In this document: positions 34,223 to 42,627 of the stretch, piece by piece
How positions within the stretch are numbered: position 1 is the first letter of the stretch
Layout of the letters: each line of letters opens with the position of its first letter
NCBI GenBank assembly: GCA_902761665.1
Contig: CACWLA010000010.1
Location: 1 to 59,983 of the forward strand
DNA: 59,983 nucleotides
Direction: 5' to 3'
DNA from: an uncultured Lachnospiraceae bacterium
GTDB lineage: Bacteria > Bacillota > Clostridia > Lachnospirales > Lachnospiraceae
Made by a program: the position numbers and the translations under genes
Notes under the pieces: generated by a model
What the model was told of the DNA's origin: nothing
What the model saw: only the letters and a program-made list of their open reading frames with translations
Database searches by the model: none

Positions 34223-36112
34223 TCATTCCTGCCCCTGCAGCAGCTGCTCCTTGTTGTACTGGAGCATGTAGAGGCGGTGGTAGCTGCCCTTTTTGTGCAG
34301 CAGTTCCTGGTGGCTGCCCTGCTCGATGATCTCCCCGTGCGACAGCACGATGATGTTGTCCGCGTGCTGGATGGTGGAGAGACGGTGCGCGACGATCAGC
34401 ATGGTACCGATGTTCCGCATCTTTGCCAGGGAATCCTGGATCAGCAGTTCGGTCTCGGTATCGATGTTTGCCGTCGCCTCGTCGAGGATCATGACCTCGG
34501 GACGGTGGATGACCGTGCGGGCGAAGGAGAGGAGCTGGCGCTGACCGGCGGAGAAGTTGTTGCCGCGCTCACGCACGACCTCGTCCAGGCCGCCGTCCAG
34601 CTTGCCGATGAAGCTGTCCGCATTCACGTAGCGGCAGGCCTTCCAGACTTCGTCATCCGGGAAGTCGTCCCGCAGGACGATGTTGCTGCGGATGGTGCCT
34701 GAGAAGAGGAAGACGTCCTGCAGCATCTGCCCGAAGTGTTTCCGGAGCGACGCGATCTTAATGTGCCGGATGTCGATGCCGTCGATCAGGATCTGTCCTT
34801 TCTGGATGTCGTAGTTTCGGACGATCAGGGAAAGGATCGTGCTCTTGCCGGAACCGGTGGCGCCGACAAGGGCGACCGTATCCTTCGCGTTCACGTGGAA
34901 GGATACACCCTTGAGGACCCATTCCTCAGGCTTGTAGGCAAACCAGACGTCCCTGAATTCGATCTCCCCGCGGATCTCTTCCAGATCGATCGCATCGGGT
35001 TCATCCAAGACTTCCGGCTTCATGTCCAGCACGGTGAAGATCTTCTCCGCAGAAGCAAAGGCGGACTGCAGCATGTTGAACTGCTCGGCCAGGGTCTGGA
35101 TCGGATTGAAGAACTTGGAGATGTACATGTAGAAGGTGACCACGGTACCGCCGGTGATGACCTGTCCCATGAAGCTCGTATTTTTGATGATGCCGCGGCT
35201 GCCCAGGTAGAAGAGGCAGAGAACGGCGGAAATGTTCAGCATGTAGACCATCGGACGGAAGATGCCGAAGACGAAGATCTGTTTCTGCTTGGCTTTCTTC
35301 AGGGTCGTGCTCTTGCCGAGAAACTCCTGCATCTTGCGGCCTTCGCGGTTGTAGATCTGCGTGACCTTGATGCCGGAAAGGTTCTCGCTGAGGTAGGTGT
35401 TGATGTCGGTGGTCCCGTCCTTCACCCTGCGGTAGGCGCGCCGCGAGAACTTGCGGAAGATCACCGTGAACAGCACGAGGAACGGCACGAAGCAGAGGAT
35501 CATCAGAGTCAGTTCGAGGTTCAGCATGAACATCGCAGCGAGCACGCCGATGATGACGAGCGCATTCCTGACCATGGTGACCAGGATGTTCGTGAACATG
35601 AACGAAATGGCGTTCGTGTCGTTGCATTCACGCGTCACGAGCTTGCCGACCGGGATGTTGTTCAGCTGCGCGTGCGAGAGACCCTCGATATGCGTGAACA
35701 GCTGCTTCCGCATGGAGGAGAGGATCTTCTGTCCGGTCCTCTGCAGCATCACCGACTGGACGAAGGTGCAGAACATGGACAGTACGAGGAGGAGCGCGTA
35801 GAAGACGACTCTCCGGTAAAGTTCGGGCAGTTCGAATTCGGTCTTGATCATTTCCTCGATGTTGCCGATGATGACGGGCGAGATCAGGTCGTAGCCGATC
35901 GACAGAAGCATGATGAAGAAGATGAGTCCGAATTCCTTCCGGTAAGGCTTCGCGTAGGCGAGCAGCCGGGAGATGATCTCCTTATCGGGGATGTGGCGGT
36001 CGAAGCCGATGGCTTCCTTCTTATCCTTCATGGTGACGAAGGCCACGATGAAGCCGACGGTGAAAACGCCGATGATGGCGCCGACGATCAGAAGAGGCAG
36101 ATACTCACGCAT
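34223..36112 (-). CDS. ABC exporter subunit, heterodimeric, catalytically competent half
   Basis: 629 residues. An extra N-terminal helix (about 5-25) precedes the six-helix exporter domain (about 60-350); the ATPase domain has Walker A VGATGSGKSTILSL, a signature region NNFSAGQRQLLSFAR (departs from LSGGQ), Walker B VMILDEATANID with the catalytic Glu, and the switch His in IVAHRLSTIQHAD. The ATG at 36112 has AAGGAGGT eight bases upstream; a GTG three codons earlier overlaps that site and is rejected. It overlaps its partner gene by eight bases and should form an LmrCD/TM287-288-type heterodimer exporting drugs, lipids or peptides. Confidence 0.92.
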   Translation of the reverse strand: MREYLPLLIVGAIIGVFTVGFIVAFVTMKDKKEAIGFDRHIPDKEIISRLLAYAKPYRKEFGLIFFIMLLSIGYDLISPVIIGNIEEMIKTEFELPELYRRVVFYALLLVLSMFCTFVQSVMLQRTGQKILSSMRKQLFTHIEGLSHAQLNNIPVGKLVTRECNDTNAISFMFTNILVTMVRNALVIIGVLAAMFMLNLELTLMILCFVPFLVLFTVIFRKFSRRAYRRVKDGTTDINTYLSENLSGIKVTQIYNREGRKMQEFLGKSTTLKKAKQKQIFVFGIFRPMVYMLNISAVLCLFYLGSRGIIKNTSFMGQVITGGTVVTFYMYISKFFNPIQTLAEQFNMLQSAFASAEKIFTVLDMKPEVLDEPDAIDLEEIRGEIEFRDVWFAYKPEEWVLKGVSFHVNAKDTVALVGATGSGKSTILSLIVRNYDIQKGQILIDGIDIRHIKIASLRKHFGQMLQDVFLFSGTIRSNIVLRDDFPDDEVWKACRYVNADSFIGKLDGGLDEVVRERGNNFSAGQRQLLSFARTVIHRPEVMILDEATANIDTETELLIQDSLAKMRNIGTMLIVAHRLSTIQHADNIIVLSHGEIIEQGSHQELLHKKGSYHRLYMLQYNKEQLLQGQE

Positions 36113-37886
36113 TCTGCTCACCTCCTTCCTCTTCGAGCTTCTGCAGCTCGACCATGGTCCGGTAAGCCGGGCAGGAACGCTGCAGGGCTTCGTGGCTGCC
36201 GACGGCCTCGATGCGGCCGTCCTCGACCAGAATGATTTTATCCATCTGTTCGATGGTGGAGATCCGGTGCGCGATCAGGATGGTGGTCTTGCCGGCACGG
36301 GTCTTTTTCAGGTTGTCGAGGATGATGCGCTCCGTCTTGGTGTCCACGGCGGAAACGGAGTCGTCCAGGATCAGGATCGGCGCGTTCTTCATGAGGGCGC
36401 GGGCGATCGAGATGCGCTGCTTCTGACCGCCGGAAACGGTCACGCCGCGTTCACCGAGCACCGTTTCGTAGCGGTCGGCGAATTCCTTGATGTTGCCGTC
36501 AACGTCTGCGAGCACCGCGGCTTCTTCCACGGCATCGGTCTCGGCGTCATCCACCGCGAAGGCGATGTTGTGGGCGATCGTGTCGCTGAACAGGAAGTTG
36601 TCCTGCGGGACGTAGGCTGCCGCCGCACGGACGTCGCGGATCGGCACGCTGTTGACGTCGTGCCCGTCAATGAAGATCGTGCCGTCAGGTACGTTGTAGG
36701 TACGGAGGATCAGGTCGACGATCGTGGTCTTGCCGGAACCGGTGCGGCCGACGAGGCCGACGTTTTCACCCGCGTTGATGGTGAAACTGACGTCCTTCAG
36801 GACGTCGAACTCGCCGTCGGGATAGCGGAAGTTGAGGTGGCGGAACTCGATCTCACCCTTGACCTCGGGCATTTCGGAAACGTCTTTGCGGTCCTTCACG
36901 TCCTGCGGCGCGTCAAGCAGTTCGCCGATGCGCTTCAGGGACGCCTTGCCGCGGCTCGACATGTCGATCAGTTCGGAGATCGCCATGATGGGCCAGATGA
37001 CCGCGGTGAAGTAGCCGATGAATTCCATCAGCTGACCGGCGTTGAACACGCCTTCGTGCACGAGATAGCCGCCGTAGCCGAGGATGACGCAGATGACGGA
37101 CTCGACGAAGAGCGTGACCAGGATGCGGAGCGTGACGGCCGTCTTGACGAAGTTCACGTTGGCTGTTTCATTTTCCTCATTCAGCTTGCCGAAGGCCATC
37201 AGCTCCTTCGTTTCCTTGACGAAGGCCTTGATGACGGCGATGCCGGAAAAACTTTCCTGCGAGAAGTCGGAGAGCTTCGAGAACGCGGCCTGGCGGATGT
37301 CCCAGCGGCGGGTCATCTCCTTGCCGACAATGGTGCTGGAGACGAGCAGAAGCGCCATGGGGACCAGGGCGAAGAGCGTCAGGCGGATGTCCATGCCGCC
37401 CATGCGCCAGATCGAGAAGCCGCCGAGCAGCACGGTGTCAAAGAACATCAGCATGCCGCCGCCGTAGCAGTCCTGCACGGTCTCGAGGTCGTTCGTGAAC
37501 AGGCTCATAAGGTCGCCGACCTTATGTACCTGGTAGTACTGCTGGGAAAGATCCTTCGCGTGGCTGAACATCTGGTTGCGGATGTCGGTCTCGACCTTGA
37601 TGGCGGAACCGAAGAAACAGATGCGCCACAGGAAGCGCCCGGCCACGATGGTGAGGATGATCTTCACCATGGGAAGGCAGACGCGGTCCAGCAGGAAATC
37701 CATGTCGAAGGGGATCTGCGCCCCGTCCACGATGACGTAACCCTGGTTGATGCCGTTGATGACCGAAGCGTAGATGTTCGGGATCAGCAGCTGGAGATAG
37801 TCAACCATCCCCAGCGTGGCGACGCCGAGGATGATCCAACCCAGGTATTTCAGGTAGTACTTGTTGATGTGTTTGCCGAAGATCAT
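36105..37886 (-). CDS. ABC exporter subunit, heterodimeric, degenerate-site half
   Basis: 593 residues: six-helix transmembrane domain (about 20-310) then ATPase with Walker A VGRTGSGKTTIVDL, a standard signature TVSGGQKQRISIARAL and Walker B ILILDDSVSAVDT, in which the catalytic Glu is Asp. This asymmetry with the partner is characteristic of heterodimeric exporters having one degenerate ATP site. First gene of the operon; ATG after TGGAGGT. No regulator gene adjoins, and the substrate is unknown. Confidence 0.92.
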   Translation of the reverse strand: MIFGKHINKYYLKYLGWIILGVATLGMVDYLQLLIPNIYASVINGINQGYVIVDGAQIPFDMDFLLDRVCLPMVKIILTIVAGRFLWRICFFGSAIKVETDIRNQMFSHAKDLSQQYYQVHKVGDLMSLFTNDLETVQDCYGGGMLMFFDTVLLGGFSIWRMGGMDIRLTLFALVPMALLLVSSTIVGKEMTRRWDIRQAAFSKLSDFSQESFSGIAVIKAFVKETKELMAFGKLNEENETANVNFVKTAVTLRILVTLFVESVICVILGYGGYLVHEGVFNAGQLMEFIGYFTAVIWPIMAISELIDMSSRGKASLKRIGELLDAPQDVKDRKDVSEMPEVKGEIEFRHLNFRYPDGEFDVLKDVSFTINAGENVGLVGRTGSGKTTIVDLILRTYNVPDGTIFIDGHDVNSVPIRDVRAAAAYVPQDNFLFSDTIAHNIAFAVDDAETDAVEEAAVLADVDGNIKEFADRYETVLGERGVTVSGGQKQRISIARALMKNAPILILDDSVSAVDTKTERIILDNLKKTRAGKTTILIAHRISTIEQMDKIILVEDGRIEAVGSHEALQRSCPAYRTMVELQKLEEEGGEQNA

Positions 37887-37978
37887 TCGGAAATAACCTC
37901 CATTTTACCCTCTGCCGGAACGCGGAGAGGGTGGTACGGCAGCGCCGTGACGGGTAAGGGCGGTTAAGCCCGACTGGG

Positions 37979-38019
37979 TAAAAAACGCCGCCGCATCATG
38001 AGAAGACGACGCGGCGGCA
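37979..38019 (-). terminator. Terminator of the DUF1858 gene
   Basis: GCCGCCGC and GCGGCGGC arms followed on the minus strand by GTTTTTT. Confidence 0.8.
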
Positions 38020-38038
38020 TTCTGTCAGGGAACAGCGG

Positions 38039-38242
38039 TCAGCGTTCCACGGCAAAATATTCGTTCAGCGCGTTCACGACCTGTTCGGGATTCATGCCGT
38101 GCACGGCACAGGCCTCTTCGATGGTTTCCATCTGGGAAGCCGGGCAGCCGACGCAGTGCATGCCGCTGCCCATCAGGATGGCAGCGCAGCCGAAATCTTC
38201 GCGAAGCAGGTCGCCGATCATGGTATCTTTCGTAACTTCCAT
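38039..38242 (-). CDS. DUF1858 domain protein
   Basis: 67 residues, a free-standing DUF1858: VTKDTMIGDLLREDFGCAAI, then GMHCVGCPASQMETIEEACA (the CxxC motif) and HGMNPEQVVNALNEYF. The family is linked to hybrid-cluster proteins and redox enzymes and may bind a metal or act in sulfur chemistry; no partner adjoins. RBS GGAGGTTT. Confidence 0.92.
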   Translation of the reverse strand: MEVTKDTMIGDLLREDFGCAAILMGSGMHCVGCPASQMETIEEACAVHGMNPEQVVNALNEYFAVER

Positions 38243-38360
38243 AGTTCAAAACCTCCTGTGATGACTCACGAGGGAAAGTATACTCTAATATAAAAGAAAG
38301 CGCAATAGGCGGAAACGTCTTTTTTAAGGGCATAAATTCCGCTTTTTCCTTAATTACGGC

Positions 38361-38389
38361 TTGAACTCCGGGAAACTTCGTGCTATAGT
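38361..38389 (+). promoter_or_regulatory. Promoter of the PPi-PFK gene
   Basis: TTGAAC (38361-38366), 17 bases, TATAGT (38384-38389) with an extended TG at 38381. The leader of about 78 bases holds two hairpins: CGCCCCG/CGGGGCG near 38410-38425 and GGCAGC/GCTGCC near 38428-38451. A strong promoter by eye. Confidence 0.75.
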
Positions 38390-38472
38390 ATGGACCGTTA
38401 AAAATTTAACGCCCCGTCGGGGCGTGCGGCAGCTGCTTTTCCGCGCTGCCGGTGAAGAAGAGGAGCATATTT

Positions 38473-39696
38473 ATGGCAAACGTAGTGGTTGGACAATCCG
38501 GCGGACCTTCCTCCGTCATCAACAATTCCCTGGCCGGCGTGTACAAGCGCGCCAAGATCCTGGGAGCAGATAAAGTGTACGGCATGCGCCACGGCATCCA
38601 GGGCTTCCTGGAGGAACGCCTGGTGGACCTTGATGAATACCTGAAGGATGACAGATCCTTCAACCTTCTGCGGACGACGCCTTCGTCCTTCCTCGGCTCC
38701 TGCCGCTATAAGCTGCCGGATTTCGAGATCGATGACAGAGTCTACAAGAGGATCTTCCAGATCCTGGCCAAGTACCAGATCGAAGCCTTCATCTATATCG
38801 GCGGCAACGATTCCATGGATACCATCCGCAAGCTGGCGGATTACGGCCAGAAGACCGGTTCTTCCGTGACCTTCGTCGGCGCGCCGAAGACCATTGACGA
38901 CGACCTGATGGAAACGGACCACACCCCCGGCTACGGCAGCGCGGCGAAGTACATCGCCACCACGACCAAGGAAGTCATCCGCGACATGGTGGTGTATGAG
39001 CACAAGCCCAGCGTCTTCGTGATGGAAGTCATGGGCCGGAACGCCGGCTGGCTGACGGCGGCGACCGCACTTTCCCGCGGCACCGACTGCGTCGGTCCCG
39101 ACCTCATCTATCTGCCGGAAATGAACTTTGACCTGGCGAGCTTCCGTGAGGACGTCGGACGCATCCTGAAGCGCAAGGACTGCGTGCTGGTCGCGGTCTC
39201 CGAAGGCATCCACACCGCCGATGGGACTTTCATCCCCGAACTGCAGGGCGCTGACCTCGCGGTCGACTCCTTCGGCCACAAGGCCATGGGCGGCACCGCC
39301 GAAGTGCTGTGCAAGTTCTGCGAGAAGGAATTCGGCGTGAAGACCCGTTCGCTGGAACTCTCCGTGATGCAGCGCTGCGCGGCGCACATCGCCTCCCGCA
39401 CCGACGCAGAAGAAGCTTTTGCTTCCGGCGCCGCTGCCGTGGAAGCTGCCCTGCGCGGACAGACCGGCCTGATGGCGACCCTCGTGCGCGAATCCAACGA
39501 TCCGTACGTCTGCTCCATCTCGCTCGCGGACGTTCACAAGATCTCCAACGCGGAACGCAAGGTCCCGCGCAGCATGATCAACGAAGCCGGCAACGACGTG
39601 ACCGATGAATTCATCAGCTACGCCCGCCCGCTCATCATGGGCGAACTGCAGCCGGTCATGAAGGACGGCGTGCCGCAGCACCTGGTGCTTTATTAA
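38473..39696 (+). CDS. pfp: Pyrophosphate-dependent 6-phosphofructokinase
   Basis: 407 residues. The phosphoryl-donor motif is YIGGNDSMDT, with Asp where ATP enzymes have Gly (GGDG), and the second motif is PKTIDDDL with Lys instead of Gly, both marks of PPi use. MGRNAGWLTAATAL and AMGGTAEVL are further family blocks. It makes fructose 1,6-bisphosphate reversibly with PPi. The ATG at 38473 follows GAGGAGC. With PPDK it would support a PPi-economising glycolysis. An upstream in-frame GTG at 38452 covers the ribosome binding site and is rejected. Confidence 0.9.
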   Translation: MANVVVGQSGGPSSVINNSLAGVYKRAKILGADKVYGMRHGIQGFLEERLVDLDEYLKDDRSFNLLRTTPSSFLGSCRYKLPDFEIDDRVYKRIFQILAKYQIEAFIYIGGNDSMDTIRKLADYGQKTGSSVTFVGAPKTIDDDLMETDHTPGYGSAAKYIATTTKEVIRDMVVYEHKPSVFVMEVMGRNAGWLTAATALSRGTDCVGPDLIYLPEMNFDLASFREDVGRILKRKDCVLVAVSEGIHTADGTFIPELQGADLAVDSFGHKAMGGTAEVLCKFCEKEFGVKTRSLELSVMQRCAAHIASRTDAEEAFASGAAAVEAALRGQTGLMATLVRESNDPYVCSISLADVHKISNAERKVPRSMINEAGNDVTDEFISYARPLIMGELQPVMKDGVPQHLVLY

Positions 39697-39723
39697 GAGA
39701 GTGTCCCCCGCGGGGAAATGACT

Positions 39724-39756
39724 GAAAAGGCTCCGGACATGTTCCGGAGCCTTTTT
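39724..39756 (+). terminator. Intrinsic terminator after pfp
   Basis: AAAAGGCTCCGGA / TCCGGAGCCTTTTT around CATGT. Confidence 0.88.
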
Positions 39757-39829
39757 GCATGCGTTTTGGGGAGGAAAGGACGGTTTCGCGGCCTTTTCGG
39801 GCACGGAAAGCGGCATTTTCCGCGAAAAC

Positions 39830-39858
39830 TTGCACCGTGTGGCGAAACCTGCTATAAT
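39830..39858 (+). promoter_or_regulatory. Promoter of the rRNA methyltransferase gene
   Basis: TTGCAC (39830-39835), 17 bases, TATAAT (39853-39858) with extended TGC. The in-frame ATG at 39859 touches the -10 box and cannot be the start, supporting the ATG at 39886. Confidence 0.75.
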
Positions 39859-39885
39859 ATGTCCCGTAAGAAAGATGAGGGCAGC

Positions 39886-41040
39886 ATGCATACGTTTATT
39901 GCACCGTGCCATTTCGGCCTGGAAGCAGTTTTGAAGAAAGAGGTCTGGGACCTCGGCTATGACGTCGTGAAGGTGGAAGACGGAAAAGTCTTCTTCGAAG
40001 GCGACGCGGAAGCCGGGGCGCGTGCCAATGTCTTTTTGCGGACCGCAGAGCGCGTGCTCCTGCAGGTCGGAAACTTTACGGCGAAGACCTGGGACGAGCT
40101 TTTCGAAGGCACGAAGGCGCTTCCCTGGGAGGAGTACCTCCCCGTCGATGCGCGGTTCTGGGTCGCCAAGGCGGCCTCGATCAAAAGCGCGCTGTTCTCG
40201 CCGACGGATATCCAGTCTGTCATGAAGAAGGCCGTGGTCGAGCGGATGAAGAGCCGCTACCACCTCAATTTCTTCCCGGAAAGCGGCGCGTCCTATCCGA
40301 TCCGCGTGGTCCTCATGAAGGATACGGTGACCGCGGCGATCGATCTTTCCGGCGATTCGCTGCACAAGCGCGGCTACCGGAAACTCGTGAGCAAGGCGCC
40401 GATTACCGAGACGCTCGCCGCAGCGCTTCTGATGCTGACGCCGTGGAAGGCCGGCCGCATCCTGGTCGATCCTTTCTGCGGCAGCGGGACTTTCCCGATC
40501 GAGGCGGCGCTGATCGCGGCCAATATCGCCCCGGGCATGAACCGGAGCTTTACTGCGGAAGCCTGGAAGAACCTCATCCCGGAGAAGTTCTGGACCGGGG
40601 CGAAGGAAGAAGCACATGACCTCGTGCAGCTGCCGGAAGACTGCGACATCCAGGGCTACGATCTGGACGCGGAAATCATAAAGGCAGCCCGGGACAATGC
40701 CCGCGCGGCAGGCGTGGGGGACCTCATCCACTTCCAGCAGCGGGACGTCGCCGCGCTCAGCCATCCGAAGAAGTACGGCTTCATCGTGACGAATCCGCCC
40801 TACGGCGAACGCCTGGAAGAGAAGGCGGCGCTTCCGGCGCTCTACCGGACCTTCGGTGAACGCTTCCGGGCGCTCGATGCCTGGTCGGCCTACGTGATCA
40901 CTGCCTATAAGGACGCGGAACGCGACATGGGACTGAAGGCGGCGAAGAACCGCAAGATATACAACGGCATGATGAAGACCTATTTCTATGAATTCCCGGG
41001 GCCGAAGCCGCCGAGAAGAAAGCCTGAGGAAGAAACTTGA
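39886..41040 (+). CDS. THUMP-domain class I RNA methyltransferase (RlmL/YpsC-like)
   Basis: 384 residues: N-terminal ferredoxin-like and THUMP region (about 1-165, HTFIAPCHFGLEAVLKKEVW) and a Rossmann methyltransferase with VDPFCGSGTFPIEAALIAAN (SAM loop) and IVTNPPYGERL (catalytic NPPY). These enzymes make N2-methylguanosine in 23S rRNA. The ATG follows GATGAGGG. An upstream in-frame extension of some 140 bases crosses the promoter and the pfp terminator and is not coding. TTGA overlap with rdgB. Confidence 0.9.
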   Translation: MHTFIAPCHFGLEAVLKKEVWDLGYDVVKVEDGKVFFEGDAEAGARANVFLRTAERVLLQVGNFTAKTWDELFEGTKALPWEEYLPVDARFWVAKAASIKSALFSPTDIQSVMKKAVVERMKSRYHLNFFPESGASYPIRVVLMKDTVTAAIDLSGDSLHKRGYRKLVSKAPITETLAAALLMLTPWKAGRILVDPFCGSGTFPIEAALIAANIAPGMNRSFTAEAWKNLIPEKFWTGAKEEAHDLVQLPEDCDIQGYDLDAEIIKAARDNARAAGVGDLIHFQQRDVAALSHPKKYGFIVTNPPYGERLEEKAALPALYRTFGERFRALDAWSAYVITAYKDAERDMGLKAAKNRKIYNGMMKTYFYEFPGPKPPRRKPEEET

Positions 41041-41651
41041 AAACACTGATCTTTGCCACGGGCAACGCCCATAAGGCATATGAAGTCAAAAAGATGCTGG
41101 AGGGACTTGACGTCAGCGTCCTGACCCTGAAAGACGCCGGCCTGGATCTTGATATCGAGGAGACCGGAAAGACCTTCCGGGAGAATTCCCTGATCAAGGC
41201 CCGCGCAGTGTTCGCGGCATCGAAGCAGGCGGTGCTTGCCGACGATTCCGGCATCGAGATCGACGCCTTCGGCGGCGCGCCGGGCGTCTACAGTTCCCGC
41301 TTCATGGGTGAGGATACCCCTTATCCGGTCAAATGCGCCGCCATCCTGGAACGGATGAAGGATGTGCCGGATGAAAAGCGCGGTGCGGATTTCCGCTGCG
41401 TGATGAGCTTCATCGCACCGGATGCGGAAGGCCGTCCGCAGGAATTCGTGGGAGAAGGCGCCGTTTACGGACGGATCGCCCGCGCGCCCGCCGGGGAGAA
41501 CGGCTTCGGCTACGACCCGGTCTTCCTGTTACCGGAGCGGGGCGTTACGACGGCGGAACTTTCTGACGAAGAGAAAAACGCGATCAGCCACAGAGGACTG
41601 GCACTGCAGGCCATGAAGCCGCACCTCGTCCGCTGGATCACGGAAGAATGA
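41037..41651 (+). CDS. rdgB: XTP/dITP diphosphatase (RdgB/HAM1)
   Basis: 204 residues. LIFATGNAHKAYEVKKML is the nucleotide-binding N-terminus; VLADDSGIEIDAFGGAPGVY and NGFGYDPVFLLPERG are the family blocks. It removes deaminated purine nucleotides such as dITP and XTP. The start is TTG at 41037, sharing bases with the previous TGA (TTGA), with GAGGA seven bases upstream. Confidence 0.95.
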   Translation: MKTLIFATGNAHKAYEVKKMLEGLDVSVLTLKDAGLDLDIEETGKTFRENSLIKARAVFAASKQAVLADDSGIEIDAFGGAPGVYSSRFMGEDTPYPVKCAAILERMKDVPDEKRGADFRCVMSFIAPDAEGRPQEFVGEGAVYGRIARAPAGENGFGYDPVFLLPERGVTTAELSDEEKNAISHRGLALQAMKPHLVRWITEE

Positions 41652-41694
41652 AGGATAAAGAAGAAACCTTACACGGGAAAGGAGCAATACCTAT

Positions 41695-42618
41695 ATGAAA
41701 CGCTATGAGATCTCGCTTCCGTCATCGGACGGAAAGACCACCCTGCACGGCTATCGCTGGGAACCTGAAGGCGACGTCCGCGCGGTCGTCCAGCTCGTAC
41801 ACGGGATGGAAGAATACATCGGCCGCTATGACGAATTTGCCCGTTTTCTTGCGGACCAGGGCATTGCGGTGATCGGCCATGACCATCTGGGCCACGGCGG
41901 TTCCGTGACCGATGAGAGCGAGCTGGGTTATTTTGCGAAGGACAAGGGCTACGAATGCGTGCTGCGCGACATGCACGCCGTGACGCTCCTCGCGAAGAAG
42001 GAATATCCGGACCGTCCGGTCTTCATGTTCGCGCACAGCATGGGCAGCTTCTTCGGCCGCCGCTACATCACGGTCTATCCGCGTGAACTGGCCGGGATCG
42101 TTCTGAGCGGTACGGGCAGCCAGCCTTACATTGCCGTGCACGTCGGCAAGCAGCTGTCCCGCCTCATCGCGCGATTCAAGGGCGACCACTACCGCAGCAA
42201 GATGATCGAGAACCTTGCGGTCGGAGGCTACGGCACCGTCGACAAATGGCTCTGCACCCGCGAAGAGATCGTGGAAGCCTACAAGGCCGATCCGCTCTGC
42301 GGTTTTCCTTTCACCGTCTGGGCATACAAGGATTTCTTCAAGACCATGGAATACCTGGCGCTCGGCAAGGATCAGGACCGCATCCCGAAAGACTTCCCGG
42401 TGCTGCTCGCTGCCGGCATGCTCGACCCTGTGGGCAATAAGTCCAAGGGCGTCCTGCAGGTCTACAACCATTACAAGAAGATCGGCCTCACCGACGCCGA
42501 CGTCTTCCTGTACAAGGACGACATGCATGAGATCCTGAACGAGAAGGACCGGGACGACGTCTACCACGACATCCTCCGCTGGCTCGACAAACGCATCGAC
42601 AACATAAAAACTATCTGA
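41695..42618 (+). CDS. Monoacylglycerol lipase-like alpha/beta hydrolase
   Basis: 307 residues of the serine-aminopeptidase-S33 / lysophospholipase PldB type. Oxyanion region QLVHGMEEYIGRYDEFA, nucleophile FMFAHSMGSFFGRRY (Ser at about 117), acid in LLAAGMLDPVG and His in YKDDMHEILNEKDRDDVY, so the triad is complete. No signal peptide. RBS AAAGGAG. Lies between rdgB and dnaG; probable role is turnover of lipid esters. Confidence 0.9.
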   Translation: MKRYEISLPSSDGKTTLHGYRWEPEGDVRAVVQLVHGMEEYIGRYDEFARFLADQGIAVIGHDHLGHGGSVTDESELGYFAKDKGYECVLRDMHAVTLLAKKEYPDRPVFMFAHSMGSFFGRRYITVYPRELAGIVLSGTGSQPYIAVHVGKQLSRLIARFKGDHYRSKMIENLAVGGYGTVDKWLCTREEIVEAYKADPLCGFPFTVWAYKDFFKTMEYLALGKDQDRIPKDFPVLLAAGMLDPVGNKSKGVLQVYNHYKKIGLTDADVFLYKDDMHEILNEKDRDDVYHDILRWLDKRIDNIKTI

Positions 42619-42627
42619 TGATTTACC

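Noticed and set aside
35973-37967. Plus-strand reading frame of 664 codons
   Set aside because: Antisense to the ABC exporter subunits; Asp/His/Val-rich shadow composition.
38398-41079. Minus-strand reading frame of 893 codons
   Set aside because: It lies antisense to PPi-PFK and the rRNA methyltransferase and crosses a promoter and a terminator.
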